Origin: VAYN01 sp963702075 | Lineage (GTDB): Bacteria > Actinomycetota > Thermoleophilia > Solirubrobacterales > 70-9 | DNA: 64,000 nt | Reading direction: 5' to 3' | Assembly (NCBI GenBank): GCA_963702075.1 | Contig: OY969703.1 | Coordinates: forward strand, 992,001 to 1,056,000 | Shown: in pieces, positions 47,031 through 56,258 of the stretch | How the letters are laid out: each line of letters begins with the position of its first letter | Position numbering within the stretch: position 1 is the stretch's first letter | Position numbers and translations under genes: made by a program | Notes under the pieces: generated by a model | What the model was told of the DNA's origin: nothing | Database searches by the model: none | What the model saw: only the letters and a program-made list of their open reading frames with translations

Positions 47031-47761
47031 CAGCTGCCTTCCGTTTCGCTCGTGGTCGTCGTTTCACCTGCGGGCGCCGCTTCGGGGGCTATTTCGCCTT
47101 CTCCCGAGGATTCGGCAACCGGGGCGGCGTCGAAGGCCGCGACGATCTGGAAATGGGCGACGGAGTCGTGCGTCTGACAAGCCCCGCCGCCTTCGCCGCC
47201 TTCGCCACCTTCGCTGATCACCGAGGACTGGACGCCGACGCGGGTGACGCCGTCGATCTCCTTCAGCGCCTGCACGAAGCCGGCGATGGCTTTCTGGCTT
47301 GAGCCGCAGCCGCTCATTTCAAGCGCCGGCCCGGGAATCGAACTGCGAAGCGAGATGGCGCCGCCGCCTTCTACCCCGACGCTGGGGCTGGCGGTGCCGG
47401 TGAGGCTCGTGAGCGAGACGTCGCCGGGAAGGATGAGGGAGAGTTCGCGCATCACCCGCTGCCAGTCGAAGCGGCTGTCGGCGAGGCTGGTGATCGTTAC
47501 CAGGCGCTGTTCGCGCAGGCTGTGGAAGCTGGTGAAGGCTTCGAGTTCAGCTGCCCGCGATTCGACAGAGGTCTTTTCGCTTTCCAGCCGCGAGATTTCC
47601 GCTTTGCTTTCGGAGATCTGGCTCCCGATGACGGCGAGCACGGCGACCCCGATCACGGCGGCCGCCAGGGCCCCGACGATTACGTAGGCGATCGGCCCGC
47701 CCCGCATCGGGCGGCGGCTCCCCGGGCGCTCCTCGGGAGGGATCAGGTTGACGGGTCTCAT
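47030..47761 (-). CDS. pilN: PilN-like pilus alignment protein
   Basis: 243 residues from ATG 47761. The first residues MRPVNLIPPEERPG match the conserved VNLLP motif by which PilN binds PilM. A single span (AYVIVGALAAAVIGVAVLAV), coiled coil and a C-terminal domain beginning WQRVMRELSLILPGDVSLTSL follow. The Thr/Glu-rich tail resembles that of pilO. Start overlaps the pilM stop (ATGA). Confidence 0.88.
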   Translation of the reverse strand: MRPVNLIPPEERPGSRRPMRGGPIAYVIVGALAAAVIGVAVLAVIGSQISESKAEISRLESEKTSVESRAAELEAFTSFHSLREQRLVTITSLADSRFDWQRVMRELSLILPGDVSLTSLTGTASPSVGVEGGGAISLRSSIPGPALEMSGCGSSQKAIAGFVQALKEIDGVTRVGVQSSVISEGGEGGEGGGACQTHDSVAHFQIVAAFDAAPVAESSGEGEIAPEAAPAGETTTTSETEGS

Positions 47762-48921
47762 CAGCTCTCCAGGGCGAGTCCGAAGGGAAGGGTGAGCCTC
47801 GCCGCCGTTGCCGGATCGAGCTCGTCGAGGGCCGGCGGCCGGGCGACCTCGATCGGCAGGCCGAGGATCGGCTGCATCTGTGCGGCAAGCCCGGAGATCG
47901 CGCTTCCCGGGCCGCAGAGGACGACCCGGTCGACCGGGATCGCCGCCTCCTGGGCGCCGTAGAAGTCGAGTGAGAGGCGCAGCTCGTCGAGCAGCGCGGT
48001 GGCGCCGCCCTGCAGTGCGGCCCGAGTCTTGCCGACGAGCTCTGGGTCGCCGGCGATCTCCTCCACCGGGCGCTCCAGACCGACGTGTTCCAGCCACTGA
48101 CGCGCGTGTTCGGAGGTGAGCCCCGTGCTCGTGGCAAGGCCGGCGGCGATGCCCTCGAGGCCGACCGGTGAGACGCGGGTGAAGAGGCAGGACAGGCCCT
48201 TGGCCACGGCCAGGTTGGTGACGTCGCCGATGTTGCAGAAGAGGGTTGCGGATGCGGCGGGCTGACCTCCGTCCTCCGCCTCCACACTCGTCGATGCCTT
48301 CCCTAGGGCTCTGATCATCCCGAAGGCGGAGAGGTCGACGCCGACCGGTTCGAGCCCGGCGTCGTGGAGCGGCTGGAGGGAAGCGGCGACCATGTCGCGC
48401 CGGGCCGCGACGACGATCACGTCGACCTGCGGCGCCGTTCCGTCGACCGCGCCGACCCCTCCGACCACACGGTGGTCGATCACGGCTTGGTCGAGCGGCA
48501 TCGCGATCTGCTCCTGCGCCGCGAAGCGGACCGCGGCGGCGAGCTCTTCGGGGTTCTCGATCGCGGGAAGGCGCAGGGTCCGGACGACAACGCGCTGGTT
48601 GGCGATCCCGAGCCGGACCTTCTTGGCCAGCCGGTTCTCGGCGAAGACGTCACGAAGGACGGCGGCGACGCTGTCGGAGTCGGCGACCTCGCCGTCCTGA
48701 AAGGCGGCGGGAGCCAGCGGCGCCGTGGCCCAGCCACCGAGCTGGATGGTTCCGTTGACCTGCACCTCGGCGGCGGCGATGCTGCCGGCCTCGATCTCGA
48801 GGCCGACCACGCCTGAACCGCCCGCGGCGCCGCGCCGCAGCGACGGCAGCTTCAGGCTCGAGGGCATCTTCAGCCCCCCCGGCGGCAGATTCAGGGAGAT
48901 CGGACGGCGAATGAGATCCAT
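47761..48921 (-). CDS. pilM: PilM actin-like pilus protein
   Basis: 386 residues with an actin/FtsA-type fold: VVGLEIEAGSIAAAEVQ (phosphate 1), LRLPAIENPEELAAAVRFAA, VDLSAFGMIRALG, LFCNIGDVTNLAVAKG (phosphate 2) and VVLCGPGSAISGLAAQMQ (adenosine). It is cytoplasmic, binds ATP, and recruits PilN through the latter's N-terminus. It heads the pilMNO set, 75 bp after the prepilin-type gene upstream. Confidence 0.92.
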   Translation of the reverse strand: MDLIRRPISLNLPPGGLKMPSSLKLPSLRRGAAGGSGVVGLEIEAGSIAAAEVQVNGTIQLGGWATAPLAPAAFQDGEVADSDSVAAVLRDVFAENRLAKKVRLGIANQRVVVRTLRLPAIENPEELAAAVRFAAQEQIAMPLDQAVIDHRVVGGVGAVDGTAPQVDVIVVAARRDMVAASLQPLHDAGLEPVGVDLSAFGMIRALGKASTSVEAEDGGQPAASATLFCNIGDVTNLAVAKGLSCLFTRVSPVGLEGIAAGLATSTGLTSEHARQWLEHVGLERPVEEIAGDPELVGKTRAALQGGATALLDELRLSLDFYGAQEAAIPVDRVVLCGPGSAISGLAAQMQPILGLPIEVARPPALDELDPATAARLTLPFGLALES

Positions 48922-48996
48922 CGCCTATCCATCGGCCAAACGGCCATGAAACCTTTGCCCCCGCATATCTAGAAACCGAAATTGCAGGCGGAGGAG

Positions 48997-50658
48997 CTAT
49001 TCGAGGGTCTCGCGGCCGACCACCCAAGCGGTTTTAACCGGCGAGATGAAGCTGGGCGGCTGGATGTACTTGAGGCGCGAGTCGTAGTTGTAACTCTTCA
49101 GGTAGCCGGAGCTAGAGCTGCTGCCGCTGCCGGTTCCCACCGCACCGCGGTAGTACTGGGCGATTGCCCCGTTGACGGTGAGGGTGCCCATCGCATTGCC
49201 GCAGTCGTAGCTGTCGACGATGAAGGAGTGGCTGATCGCAAGGATTGCCGCGTCGATCGTGACCCCGCTCGTCAGAGCACCGGTGTCGTTGACGCATTCT
49301 TCTTCCCAGCGTTCGCGTCGCGAGTTCCAGGTTTTTTCGATTTTGGTCGGGTGATAGATCCTCACGAAGTTGTTCGCGACGAGTCCGAGCACCGCTTCGC
49401 CGGAGAAGGGCAATGACGCCGTACACGATTCGTCGCAGAGGTTGCCGGTGACGATGATGTCGTTATAGGTGGCGATCGTCAGCTGGCCGCTGTACGTCCC
49501 CTGTATGTAGGCGTTGCCGCAGCCGGCGTTTTCCGTGGTCACTGCGTAGGAGACGTTGAACGGCGTGTATTTCGGCGCCGAACAGGTGGTGCTTTCGACA
49601 TAGACGACGCCGTTTGACGGGATCGAGCCGGAGTATTTGACGCTTGACGGGCTAGCGCACGAGTTCGAAGTCGAATAGGTCATCACGGTCATATTCTTGC
49701 CACTGAGGCAGATGCGCACCTGGCCTTGGTAGCGGAACTGGGATTGGGCGATCGTGCTGAGTTCGCCGTTGGTGGGAGGTGGGGTGAGGACGCTGGAGTT
49801 GGCGGTGAAAGTCCCCCGGAAGTTGTTTTCCGTGCCGCTGCAGTTGGAGTTGTTGTGGGGTACTTCCCAGTCGGAGAACCAGCCTTTGGGCGGGCCGCTG
49901 ACCTCGATCGGGTCGGCGGCGGAGCCGCCCAGCGTGGGGCTACCGCAGATCACAAAGGCGTCGTTGGTGTGCATCGGACCGTTGATGAAGTCACCGCTGA
50001 TGAAGTGGATGACGTCGCAGTAGCCCTTTCCGGAGGCGATTTCAGCGGTGTACCGTCCTTCTGCGATCGTTTTACTGCACTGCTTTTCGGCGGCTTCGAT
50101 CAACGAGGACTGTCCGTAGGTCGTCGGGTCGGAGGTCTCACGCTGGGTGAAGTAGACGTAGTCGAGGAAGCTTGCCGGCTTGAAGGTAGCCACTACTGCC
50201 GCCTGTGAGTTGCCGACGAATCCGTTCGACTTGATCCGGAAGGTCCCCTTCAGCGGATCCTGCGATTGCAGCATGCTTTCGGTTGCGTGCGCGGTATTGC
50301 ACTGCGAATAGGTGCTCTGGCTGGTCGAGGGCAGCAGTTCGATCGCGTATTCGGCTTCGGTTGAGCCCGGCACCATCAGGCGTTTGGTCGTCGAGCCCTT
50401 GAGGTTGACGGCGCTGGGTTCAGGCACACTCGCGCAGGAGGTCCAGTAGCCGGTGTTGGCGTGGAGGTGGTAGAGGTAATCGGCCACGCCCGCCTGTGCT
50501 GCCTCGTAGGCCTGTTTTTGCTGCTGATCGCGAACGGTGAGGTGATTGTCGCCGTTGACCGCGGTCAACGCCACGAGGGTCAGAGAGGCCATCAGTGCCA
50601 GGCCGAGCACGGTCATGATCATCGTGAAGCCTTCTTCGTTGCTGCGCTTTATTGGCAT
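48997..50658 (-). CDS. PilX-like large pilus-associated protein
   Basis: 553 residues. The N-terminus EEGFTMIMTVLGLALMASLTLVAL is a class III/PilX-type pseudopilin start without the usual Glu5. The long exported part is rich in Ser, Thr, Asn and Cys and has repeated beta strands, including GPMHTNDAFVICGSP and DIIVTGNLCD, which resemble polymer-forming or parallel beta-helix regions of Gram-positive pilus proteins. It follows two prepilin-like genes with a short overlap. Probably a minor or tip pilus subunit; an adhesin role is possible. Confidence 0.7.
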   Translation of the reverse strand: MPIKRSNEEGFTMIMTVLGLALMASLTLVALTAVNGDNHLTVRDQQQKQAYEAAQAGVADYLYHLHANTGYWTSCASVPEPSAVNLKGSTTKRLMVPGSTEAEYAIELLPSTSQSTYSQCNTAHATESMLQSQDPLKGTFRIKSNGFVGNSQAAVVATFKPASFLDYVYFTQRETSDPTTYGQSSLIEAAEKQCSKTIAEGRYTAEIASGKGYCDVIHFISGDFINGPMHTNDAFVICGSPTLGGSAADPIEVSGPPKGWFSDWEVPHNNSNCSGTENNFRGTFTANSSVLTPPPTNGELSTIAQSQFRYQGQVRICLSGKNMTVMTYSTSNSCASPSSVKYSGSIPSNGVVYVESTTCSAPKYTPFNVSYAVTTENAGCGNAYIQGTYSGQLTIATYNDIIVTGNLCDESCTASLPFSGEAVLGLVANNFVRIYHPTKIEKTWNSRRERWEEECVNDTGALTSGVTIDAAILAISHSFIVDSYDCGNAMGTLTVNGAIAQYYRGAVGTGSGSSSSSGYLKSYNYDSRLKYIQPPSFISPVKTAWVVGRETLE

Positions 50659-51332
50659 GGCTCGCTCGGCGATCCTTCGTTGAATGACGGTGGGGTGAGG
50701 CGGAGGGTGGCGCTGTCGGTCACGTTTGCTTCGGAGTTCGCGTCCTGGACCGGGGAGGCCGTCGGCTTCGCCGCGATGCCGACCGTCACCTGAACCGTGA
50801 GTTCAGATTCGGTGCTGGTCAGCGGAGTGGACTGCGCCGTCGGGGAGATGGTTCCGCTTGCGTAGCGGTAGTAGCTGAAGATCGAGGGGCTGGGGGGAAT
50901 CGGGGCAACGCCAGTGAGCAGAGTCGTGACCGCGGCGGGGGAGTTTTCTTCGAACGTCCAGTTGGGGCTGCTCCCCGTCTTCCACGCGTAGTCGGTTTGG
51001 GTGAGTTTGCCGTTGGCGTAGGTGACGACGCTTTTGATCGGCGTCGGCGAGACCGCTGAGCCGCGCTGGTGCACGAAGATCATTTTGGTGCCAGTGCTTT
51101 CCTTTTTCACCGGCGCGATTTCCGGCGCGATGCAGGCCGAGTGCAGCTCTTCCATCAGTCGCGTCATCGCGATCCGAGCCCGCTGCGTCGCATCGACCCT
51201 GGCCGATACCCGGGCGGAAGCGTGCATGGTGGTCAGCAGCGCCACGGTCAGCGCCGTGATGATCGCCATCCCCGCGACCAGCGAGACCATCAGCTCGACC
51301 AGGGTCGTTCCCGTCTCGTCTTTCAGCTTCAT
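50649..51332 (-). CDS. PilW-like minor prepilin
   Basis: 227 residues from ATG 51332, overlapping the upstream stop. Prepilin start T-TLVELMVSLVAGMAIITALTV with Glu5, then a helical RARIAMTRLMEELHSACI and a beta-rich domain. Its processing site is cut before a Thr rather than Phe. Likely a minor pilin that starts fibre assembly with its neighbours. Confidence 0.8.
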   Translation of the reverse strand: MKLKDETGTTLVELMVSLVAGMAIITALTVALLTTMHASARVSARVDATQRARIAMTRLMEELHSACIAPEIAPVKKESTGTKMIFVHQRGSAVSPTPIKSVVTYANGKLTQTDYAWKTGSSPNWTFEENSPAAVTTLLTGVAPIPPSPSIFSYYRYASGTISPTAQSTPLTSTESELTVQVTVGIAAKPTASPVQDANSEANVTDSATLRLTPPSFNEGSPSEPCQ

Positions 51333-52672
51333 GGGCACGTGAGGGCGCTGCTCGAGGTTTCCGAGCCCGAGCTGGGGAGGGCGAGGGTTTTTTTGGTGGT
51401 CGCGCTGTAGCTCTTGATTTCCCAGCCGCTAGAGCGGGCACGGTGGTACTTGCTGCTGTAGAAGGCCACCGCGCAGACCTTGTATTTGCCGGTGGGAATG
51501 CCGTATTCGGGTTCGACGCTGTTGGCCGTTTCCGCCTGGTGGCCGCCGGCTTCGGTTTTGTACGCGCGGGTTATCGCGGTTCCGGATTCGTCGTTGCAGT
51601 TTTCGTCGGTGAGGGTCACGTCAGCGTTCTTGATCGGGTTGCCGCTGCTTTCGGTGACGGTCACTTCGAAGGCCGGTACTTTCAGCTTGATCGGGGTCGC
51701 CACCTGTTCACCCGGCCCGAAGGTCCTGGTCACCTTGCCCGTCGATTCCGGGCTGTTCCCGGAGCAGCTCCCAGCCCAGATGGTGATCGCGTCGGGAAAG
51801 GGGTAGATCGGCGCGGCCGTCAGCGAGAGCTGCCTGGCTTTATTCGAGGTCCAGTAGGCCGCGCTCCCGTTGGTGTCGTAGAAGTAAGCAGAGTCGACCT
51901 TCGCCGGCTTGTAGGGCAAGGTGCTGCTAAGGCGGTATTCGAATTCGACCGGGATCGAAGCGGGTTTCGCGTATTCGAGGTTCAGCGTCGATGAGGTCCC
52001 TTCGGTTACCCCGATCTGCACGCCGTGGGGGTACTGGCCGTCTTTGCCGACGTAGGTCGTCGAGTTCGGGGTCACGGTGTAGTTGCCCGCCGGCAGGTCG
52101 GAGAAGTTGGCGCAGCCGGTCGAGTCGGTGCTGCCGCTGAACGTGCCGGGTCCGGTGCCGGCCAGCGGTAGGCCGGCGATCGCTTCCCCCGAGGGGGTTT
52201 TCGCCGTGACGATCAGCGATCCGTGCTTCGGGTCCAGGGAGCCGTTCGCCGGCGAGACGACGCTTCGCATCACGATCGGCTGCTGTCCATCCGGCCAGCT
52301 GACCCTGCTCGTGATCCGCACGTAGTCCGCTGCGGTGGTGCCGCTGGTGCAGGCAGAGGGCTGCCGGGTCGAGCTGTTGATGAATACGCCTTCGGAGATG
52401 ACCGTGTAAGCGCTGCCGTCGATCGTCAGATTGCGTTCTTCGTTCAGCCGATTGAGCATCGAAAGCCGCATCGAGCGCAGGCGCGCCTGGTCTTCCTGGG
52501 CTATGGCTTGGGCCGCGGAATGTTCGCGCTGGTTGGCGGCCGAGTGAGTGGTCGCCTGCAGCAGGGCCATGATGCCGGCACTGACGATCGCGAGAATGAG
52601 GGCGCTGACCAGCACCTCGATGAGGGCAAACCCCTCCTCGGCATGCGGCGTCGTCCGCCTGGCTGGCGTCAT
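51329..52672 (-). CDS. PilV-like minor prepilin with carboxypeptidase-type Ig domain
   Basis: 447 residues. Prepilin start EEG-FALIEVLVSALILAIVSAG with Glu5. It is far longer than typical PilV (~150-200). A central module (GSLIVTAKTPSGEAIAGLPL, TDSTGCANFSDLPAGNYTVT) is a carboxypeptidase-regulatory/CNA-B-like beta domain, and a second (FEVTVTESSGNPIKNADVTL) repeats the theme. Such additions suggest a pilus-tip adhesin. It is the first gene of the leftward pilus operon; a perfect 12-bp palindrome lies 76 bp upstream. Confidence 0.82.
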   Translation of the reverse strand: MTPARRTTPHAEEGFALIEVLVSALILAIVSAGIMALLQATTHSAANQREHSAAQAIAQEDQARLRSMRLSMLNRLNEERNLTIDGSAYTVISEGVFINSSTRQPSACTSGTTAADYVRITSRVSWPDGQQPIVMRSVVSPANGSLDPKHGSLIVTAKTPSGEAIAGLPLAGTGPGTFSGSTDSTGCANFSDLPAGNYTVTPNSTTYVGKDGQYPHGVQIGVTEGTSSTLNLEYAKPASIPVEFEYRLSSTLPYKPAKVDSAYFYDTNGSAAYWTSNKARQLSLTAAPIYPFPDAITIWAGSCSGNSPESTGKVTRTFGPGEQVATPIKLKVPAFEVTVTESSGNPIKNADVTLTDENCNDESGTAITRAYKTEAGGHQAETANSVEPEYGIPTGKYKVCAVAFYSSKYHRARSSGWEIKSYSATTKKTLALPSSGSETSSSALTCP

Positions 52673-52747
52673 GGATTCTCCATCGGCCGCAAAGGGCGCC
52701 GTCTTTAGCCGTCCAGCGGCCTCTGGACAGCAACCCAGTGCCGTTTG

Positions 52748-52791
52748 GCCATTGCTTCAGTAAGTGAAGCAATGGCGCTACACTTCTTGAA
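52748..52791. promoter_or_regulatory. Palindrome between prepilin operon and hxlR
   Basis: GCCATTGCTTCA (52748-52759) and TGAAGCAATGGC (52765-52776) are perfect 12-bp arms around GTAAG. A second, short dyad CTTCTTGAAG follows at 52782-52791. The core CTTCAGTAAGTGAAGC (52755-52770) matches 15 of 16 bases of the dyad in the rpoD promoter (35254-35269). It is placed to control both the leftward pilus operon and the rightward hxlR gene. Confidence 0.75.
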
Positions 52792-52825
52792 GCGAGGCAA
52801 TTGCCACTAGGCCTCGCCTTCGATC

Positions 52826-53185
52826 ATGAGCGCCGAGAGCAACTCCACCTGCCCCGTCTGTAGGACCGCGGAAGTCGTTTGCGGCAAGTGGACGCTGCTG
52901 CTGATCCGTGACCTGGCCGAGGGCAGTGCCCGCTTCTGCGAGCTCGAGCGCTCGCTGGAGGGAATCAGCCCCCGCACGCTCTCCCTGCGCCTGCGGGCGC
53001 TGGAGGAGGAGGGGGTCGTCGAGCGCCACACCTACCCCGAGGTGCCGCCTCGGGTCGAGTACGCGCTGACGCCGAAGGGCGTGGCCCTGGTGCCGCTGGT
53101 CGAGGACATGCGCTCCTACGGAATGCGCTGGCTGCTGGGCGACGCGGCCGAATCGGCTGCCCAGCGGACGCCCGCTGCTGCCTAA
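52826..53185 (+). CDS. HxlR-family transcriptional regulator
   Basis: 119 residues. N-terminal CPVCRTAEVVCGKWTLLLIR, then RFCELERSLEGISPRTLSLR, ALEEEGVVERHTYPEVPPR and VEYALTPKG are diagnostic of HxlR winged helices. Three cysteines near the N-terminus could sense thiol or metal stress as in some relatives. It lies beside a large palindrome and likely regulates itself and the divergent prepilin operon. Confidence 0.9.
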   Translation: MSAESNSTCPVCRTAEVVCGKWTLLLIRDLAEGSARFCELERSLEGISPRTLSLRLRALEEEGVVERHTYPEVPPRVEYALTPKGVALVPLVEDMRSYGMRWLLGDAAESAAQRTPAAA

Positions 53186-53247
53186 GCGGTTCCTGCAAGC
53201 GATCGTGCAAACGCAGGAGGCCTAGGCACGGGGCGGAAGCCTGCGGT

Positions 53248-54891
53248 GTGCGTGACTTCCTCCTGAACGAATCGATCAAGCGGCTTGCGACCGAGGCCGC
53301 TGGGCGATTCAGCTCGATGGTCGCGATGGGGGAGGAGATTTCCTTCGACGTCGCCGCCGACGCAGGCGACGATTCCGCCTTCTACAGCTACGTACCGATG
53401 ACCGGGCGCTACGTGCTCGAACACACCGAGGAGCTGCACTCGCTGCCGGGCTTCCCGGCGGCCCGCGAGGCTACGGTCGAAGCCGGCGTCGCTGCTCCTT
53501 ACTTGGAGGCCCGCGGTGAGGCTGTGCCTGCAGATCCGGCCGCGCGCGCAGAGCTGATGCTGACCGCTTTCTTCGCTTCTCTTTGGGAGGGTGCCGCTGG
53601 TTTTTCCCTCGATCGCGAGCGCTTGGAGACGGCCCTGGCGACGCTCGACGCCGAATCGCTCGACGCCGACGAGGCCGATGTCCTGATCGTCCCGCTGGTC
53701 GGGCTACGGATGTCGATGCCGCGCCTGCAGCTGCCGCACAACGTCCGCATCGTCCGGGCCGACTCGATCGAGGCGCCGGTGGATGCGATGCGCAGCGAGG
53801 GCATGGGCCGTGCCGCCTGGGAGCCGCAGTACCTGGCCGTCGCCGAGCAGGATGCCGACGGTGCAGAGGGGGCCCTGCAACAGCTGCGTGAGCTGATCAG
53901 CGTGATGAGGATGTACAAAGGAGGCGGGATCGGCCTCGGCCCCTACGCCTTCGCCCCGACCGGTGAGGGCTGCTGGCGGCGGATTGCCACCGGCGCCCCC
54001 GCGACCCGACCTGGCGGCTACCGCCTCGGCGAGGTGGAGGCCGAGGAACTGATCGATTTCGCCGCCGCCCTGGAGGCGCGGCCGGACCCCGACAGCGCCC
54101 TGACCTGGGCGGTGGGACGCTTTGAGATGGGCTGCGAGCGGCCGACTGCGCTGGAGGGACTGAGCGACCACCTGCTGGCGATGCGCGCGGTCCTGGAGGG
54201 CCACGGCCCGGTCGGCGCCTCGCTGCCGCTGCGCGCCGCCGCCCTGATCGAGAACGAGTCGATGGACCGGCTGCAGGCGCGCGAGCGGGTCGAGGACGTG
54301 CTCGAGTTGGAGCGGGCGATGATGAACGGCCTGCCGATCGAGCACGCCGTCGAGCTGGCGACGTGGATGGAGGAGGGGACCCGCAAGCTGCTGCGCCAGG
54401 CGGCGCTGGGCGAGCTCGGCAGCGACCTCAGCGCGACCGCCGATGAGACCCTGATCGTCCACGGCCTCGAAGGCGGCGATGCCGAGATCACGGTCTCCGT
54501 GCAGGAGCCGACGCCTGAGCCGGATTTCGTTCCCGAGCCCGAGTCGGAGGAGATTTCGATCGAAGCCGTGGAGCCCGAACCATCAGCCGAACTTCAACTG
54601 CCTGTCGACGAACTACCGGAGGAGGACGAGTACGTGGAGCAGGAGACCCGCATCATGGAGCCGGTCCCGGCCGAAGACGAGATCAAGATCACGGCCACCC
54701 CGTGGCTCGAGGAGGTCTCCGATCCCCGCGCCGGCGAGACGATCGACTGGCCCGCCGACTCCGACCGCGACATCCAGCATCGCGAGCGGATCGACACCCC
54801 CCGCGTCCGCCACCTCTTCCCGGTGCCCGAGGACGCGGACTGGGAAGTCAGCCACCTCGAGTTCGAGTACTCGCGCAACCGCGCTGGCTAG
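53248..54891 (+). CDS. Uncharacterised 547-residue protein with acidic tail
   Basis: I do not recognise a family. Residues 1-400 are a helical globular region (SLDRERLETALATLDAE, GGIGLGPYAFAPTGEGCWRR, RLQARERVEDVLELERAMM). Residues about 400-490 are acidic and Pro/Glu-rich (EPTPEPDFVPEPESEE). The end has RHLFPVPEDADWEVSHLEFE. No signal peptide or membrane span. Start is GTG 53248, 62 bp after hxlR. Probably a lineage-specific cytoplasmic protein; co-transcription with hxlR is possible. Confidence 0.65.
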   Translation: MRDFLLNESIKRLATEAAGRFSSMVAMGEEISFDVAADAGDDSAFYSYVPMTGRYVLEHTEELHSLPGFPAAREATVEAGVAAPYLEARGEAVPADPAARAELMLTAFFASLWEGAAGFSLDRERLETALATLDAESLDADEADVLIVPLVGLRMSMPRLQLPHNVRIVRADSIEAPVDAMRSEGMGRAAWEPQYLAVAEQDADGAEGALQQLRELISVMRMYKGGGIGLGPYAFAPTGEGCWRRIATGAPATRPGGYRLGEVEAEELIDFAAALEARPDPDSALTWAVGRFEMGCERPTALEGLSDHLLAMRAVLEGHGPVGASLPLRAAALIENESMDRLQARERVEDVLELERAMMNGLPIEHAVELATWMEEGTRKLLRQAALGELGSDLSATADETLIVHGLEGGDAEITVSVQEPTPEPDFVPEPESEEISIEAVEPEPSAELQLPVDELPEEDEYVEQETRIMEPVPAEDEIKITATPWLEEVSDPRAGETIDWPADSDRDIQHRERIDTPRVRHLFPVPEDADWEVSHLEFEYSRNRAG

Positions 54892-54901
54892 TACTTCACC
54901 T

Positions 54902-55609
54902 TCAAAGCCAGGGCGGGTGGTCACCCCACCCGAAATAGCGTTGCGCAAAACGCAGCCTGCCTGAGAGCGATGAGGGTGGTGAGGGAGGCGTCCGGTCGTC
55001 GGCGAGGCGACGTGGCCGATCTGCCCCCTTTCGAGGACGCTCGAAGAGCAGGAGCTTGAGGAGCATCGAGGTGGTTTCCTCTCCGCCCGCCTGGGCGCGG
55101 GCGGTGGATGCCTCTTCGATCTTCTGCATGTCTCTCAAATAGCGGTGGGTCAACGCATCCGCGTCGTCTCGCCCCTGCTCATCGACGTCGTACCTATCCC
55201 AATAAACGTGGGCCCGCGGCTCCGCCAGCTTCCCGGCATGAAACCCGGCGAGCACCTCCGCAATGCCCGAGTGCAGGATTGCGCCGACGATGGTCTGCCG
55301 CTCGGCGGGGTGCAGTCGTTCGAACTCCTCGGCGCTGTATTCGCTGCGCACAACCGATCGGTATCGATACTGCATCCGGTTGCCCGTCTGCCTCTTTCCA
55401 TCGATCTCGATGGATCCGTCTTCCAGCATCCGGTGCAGATGGTTCTGCAGAGTCTTTTGCGGCACGTCGATGATTCGGGAGATCTCGGCCGCGGTGCGAG
55501 GCCCCTCGTTGAGGGTCACCTGAACCTGGATTCGGATCTTGTGACCGAGCGCATATTGAACGACTTCCTCAATTCCCTTCCTGGTACGGCGCACGCCAGT
55601 CTTCCCCAA
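54902..55609 (-). CDS. Winged-helix regulator of the ArsR-like lineage family
   Basis: 235 residues. Winged helix: YALGHKIRIQVQVTLNEGPR, TAAEISRIIDVPQKTLQNHL, HRMLEDGSIEIDG, RMQYRYRSV. The central region (RQTIVGAILHSGIAEVLAGF, AHVYWDRYDVDEQGRDDADA) parallels that of the regulator at 63085. The C-terminal 60 residues are basic and disordered. Convergent with the 547-residue gene; a long upstream gap suggests independent control. Confidence 0.8.
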   Translation of the reverse strand: MGKTGVRRTRKGIEEVVQYALGHKIRIQVQVTLNEGPRTAAEISRIIDVPQKTLQNHLHRMLEDGSIEIDGKRQTGNRMQYRYRSVVRSEYSAEEFERLHPAERQTIVGAILHSGIAEVLAGFHAGKLAEPRAHVYWDRYDVDEQGRDDADALTHRYLRDMQKIEEASTARAQAGGEETTSMLLKLLLFERPRKGADRPRRLADDRTPPSPPSSLSGRLRFAQRYFGWGDHPPWL

Positions 55610-56002
55610 ACTCTTCCTCCCCTTCTACTTCACCCTGGGTAATCAGTGGAGTACGAGCGTAGAGCCTCTGTTGTGGCCTAGGGAGTGCAGGGCGTACACA
55701 AAGCAGACACCGTGCAGGAATATGTGAGCGATAGATATCTTTTTACTATTCGCGCGTTTCCCGATCCTCTTTGGCGCTCACGCGGCATGAGTAGGGTGTG
55801 ATTGATCGTGACTCTGGATCAGGTCCAATCGGCGGTCCCATTTCTGCGCGTTAAGAAGTCGGCATGAGCGACGCTTCTAGTTGCGATCCTCTGCAGAACT
55901 GACACGTACTCGTCCCTAAAAATTGAAGTTCCCGTATCTGGTCTGCGACAGAGGTGACCTGATCACTTAGCGTCGCTCGCGCAAACGAACAGGGGAGACT
56001 TC
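55610..56002. other. Intergenic region between regulator and Excalibur gene
   Basis: 393 bp, richer in A+T than its surroundings (for example 55731-55757). I find no supported gene. It should hold the divergent promoters of its two neighbours. GTGA-N5-TCAC at 55956-55968 is a small dyad, and AGGGGAGA near 55990 is the ribosome-binding site of the next gene. Confidence 0.5.
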
Positions 56003-56209
56003 ATGCGCAAGTACCTGATAGTTCCGGTCGCTGCCTTCGCTCTGGCGATCGCTGCGAGTCCGGCTACCGCTTTCGTCGACAAGGACTGCTCCGATTTCAG
56101 CAGTTGGCGACAGGCGCAGCACTACTACAGGCAGCACGGCGGTCCCCGCTACGACCCGAGCCGGCTCGACGCGGACCACGACGGCATCGCCTGCGAGGAC
56201 CTGCGCTGA
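56003..56209 (+). CDS. Small secreted Excalibur-domain protein
   Basis: 68 residues. Signal peptide MRKYLIVPVAAFALAIAASP is followed by one Excalibur domain: DKDCSDFSSWRQAQHYYRQH, then DPSRLDADHDGIACEDL, with the calcium-binding DxDxDGxxCE loop and the paired cysteine complete. This is nearly the whole protein. Such domains bind calcium at the cell surface in actinobacteria and firmicutes; the partner is unknown. Confidence 0.88.
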   Translation: MRKYLIVPVAAFALAIAASPATAFVDKDCSDFSSWRQAQHYYRQHGGPRYDPSRLDADHDGIACEDLR

Positions 56210-56258
56210 CGGGACGATTTCGCTCCATATAGAGCTGTTTTCGGCCCCTCGGCAGGGG

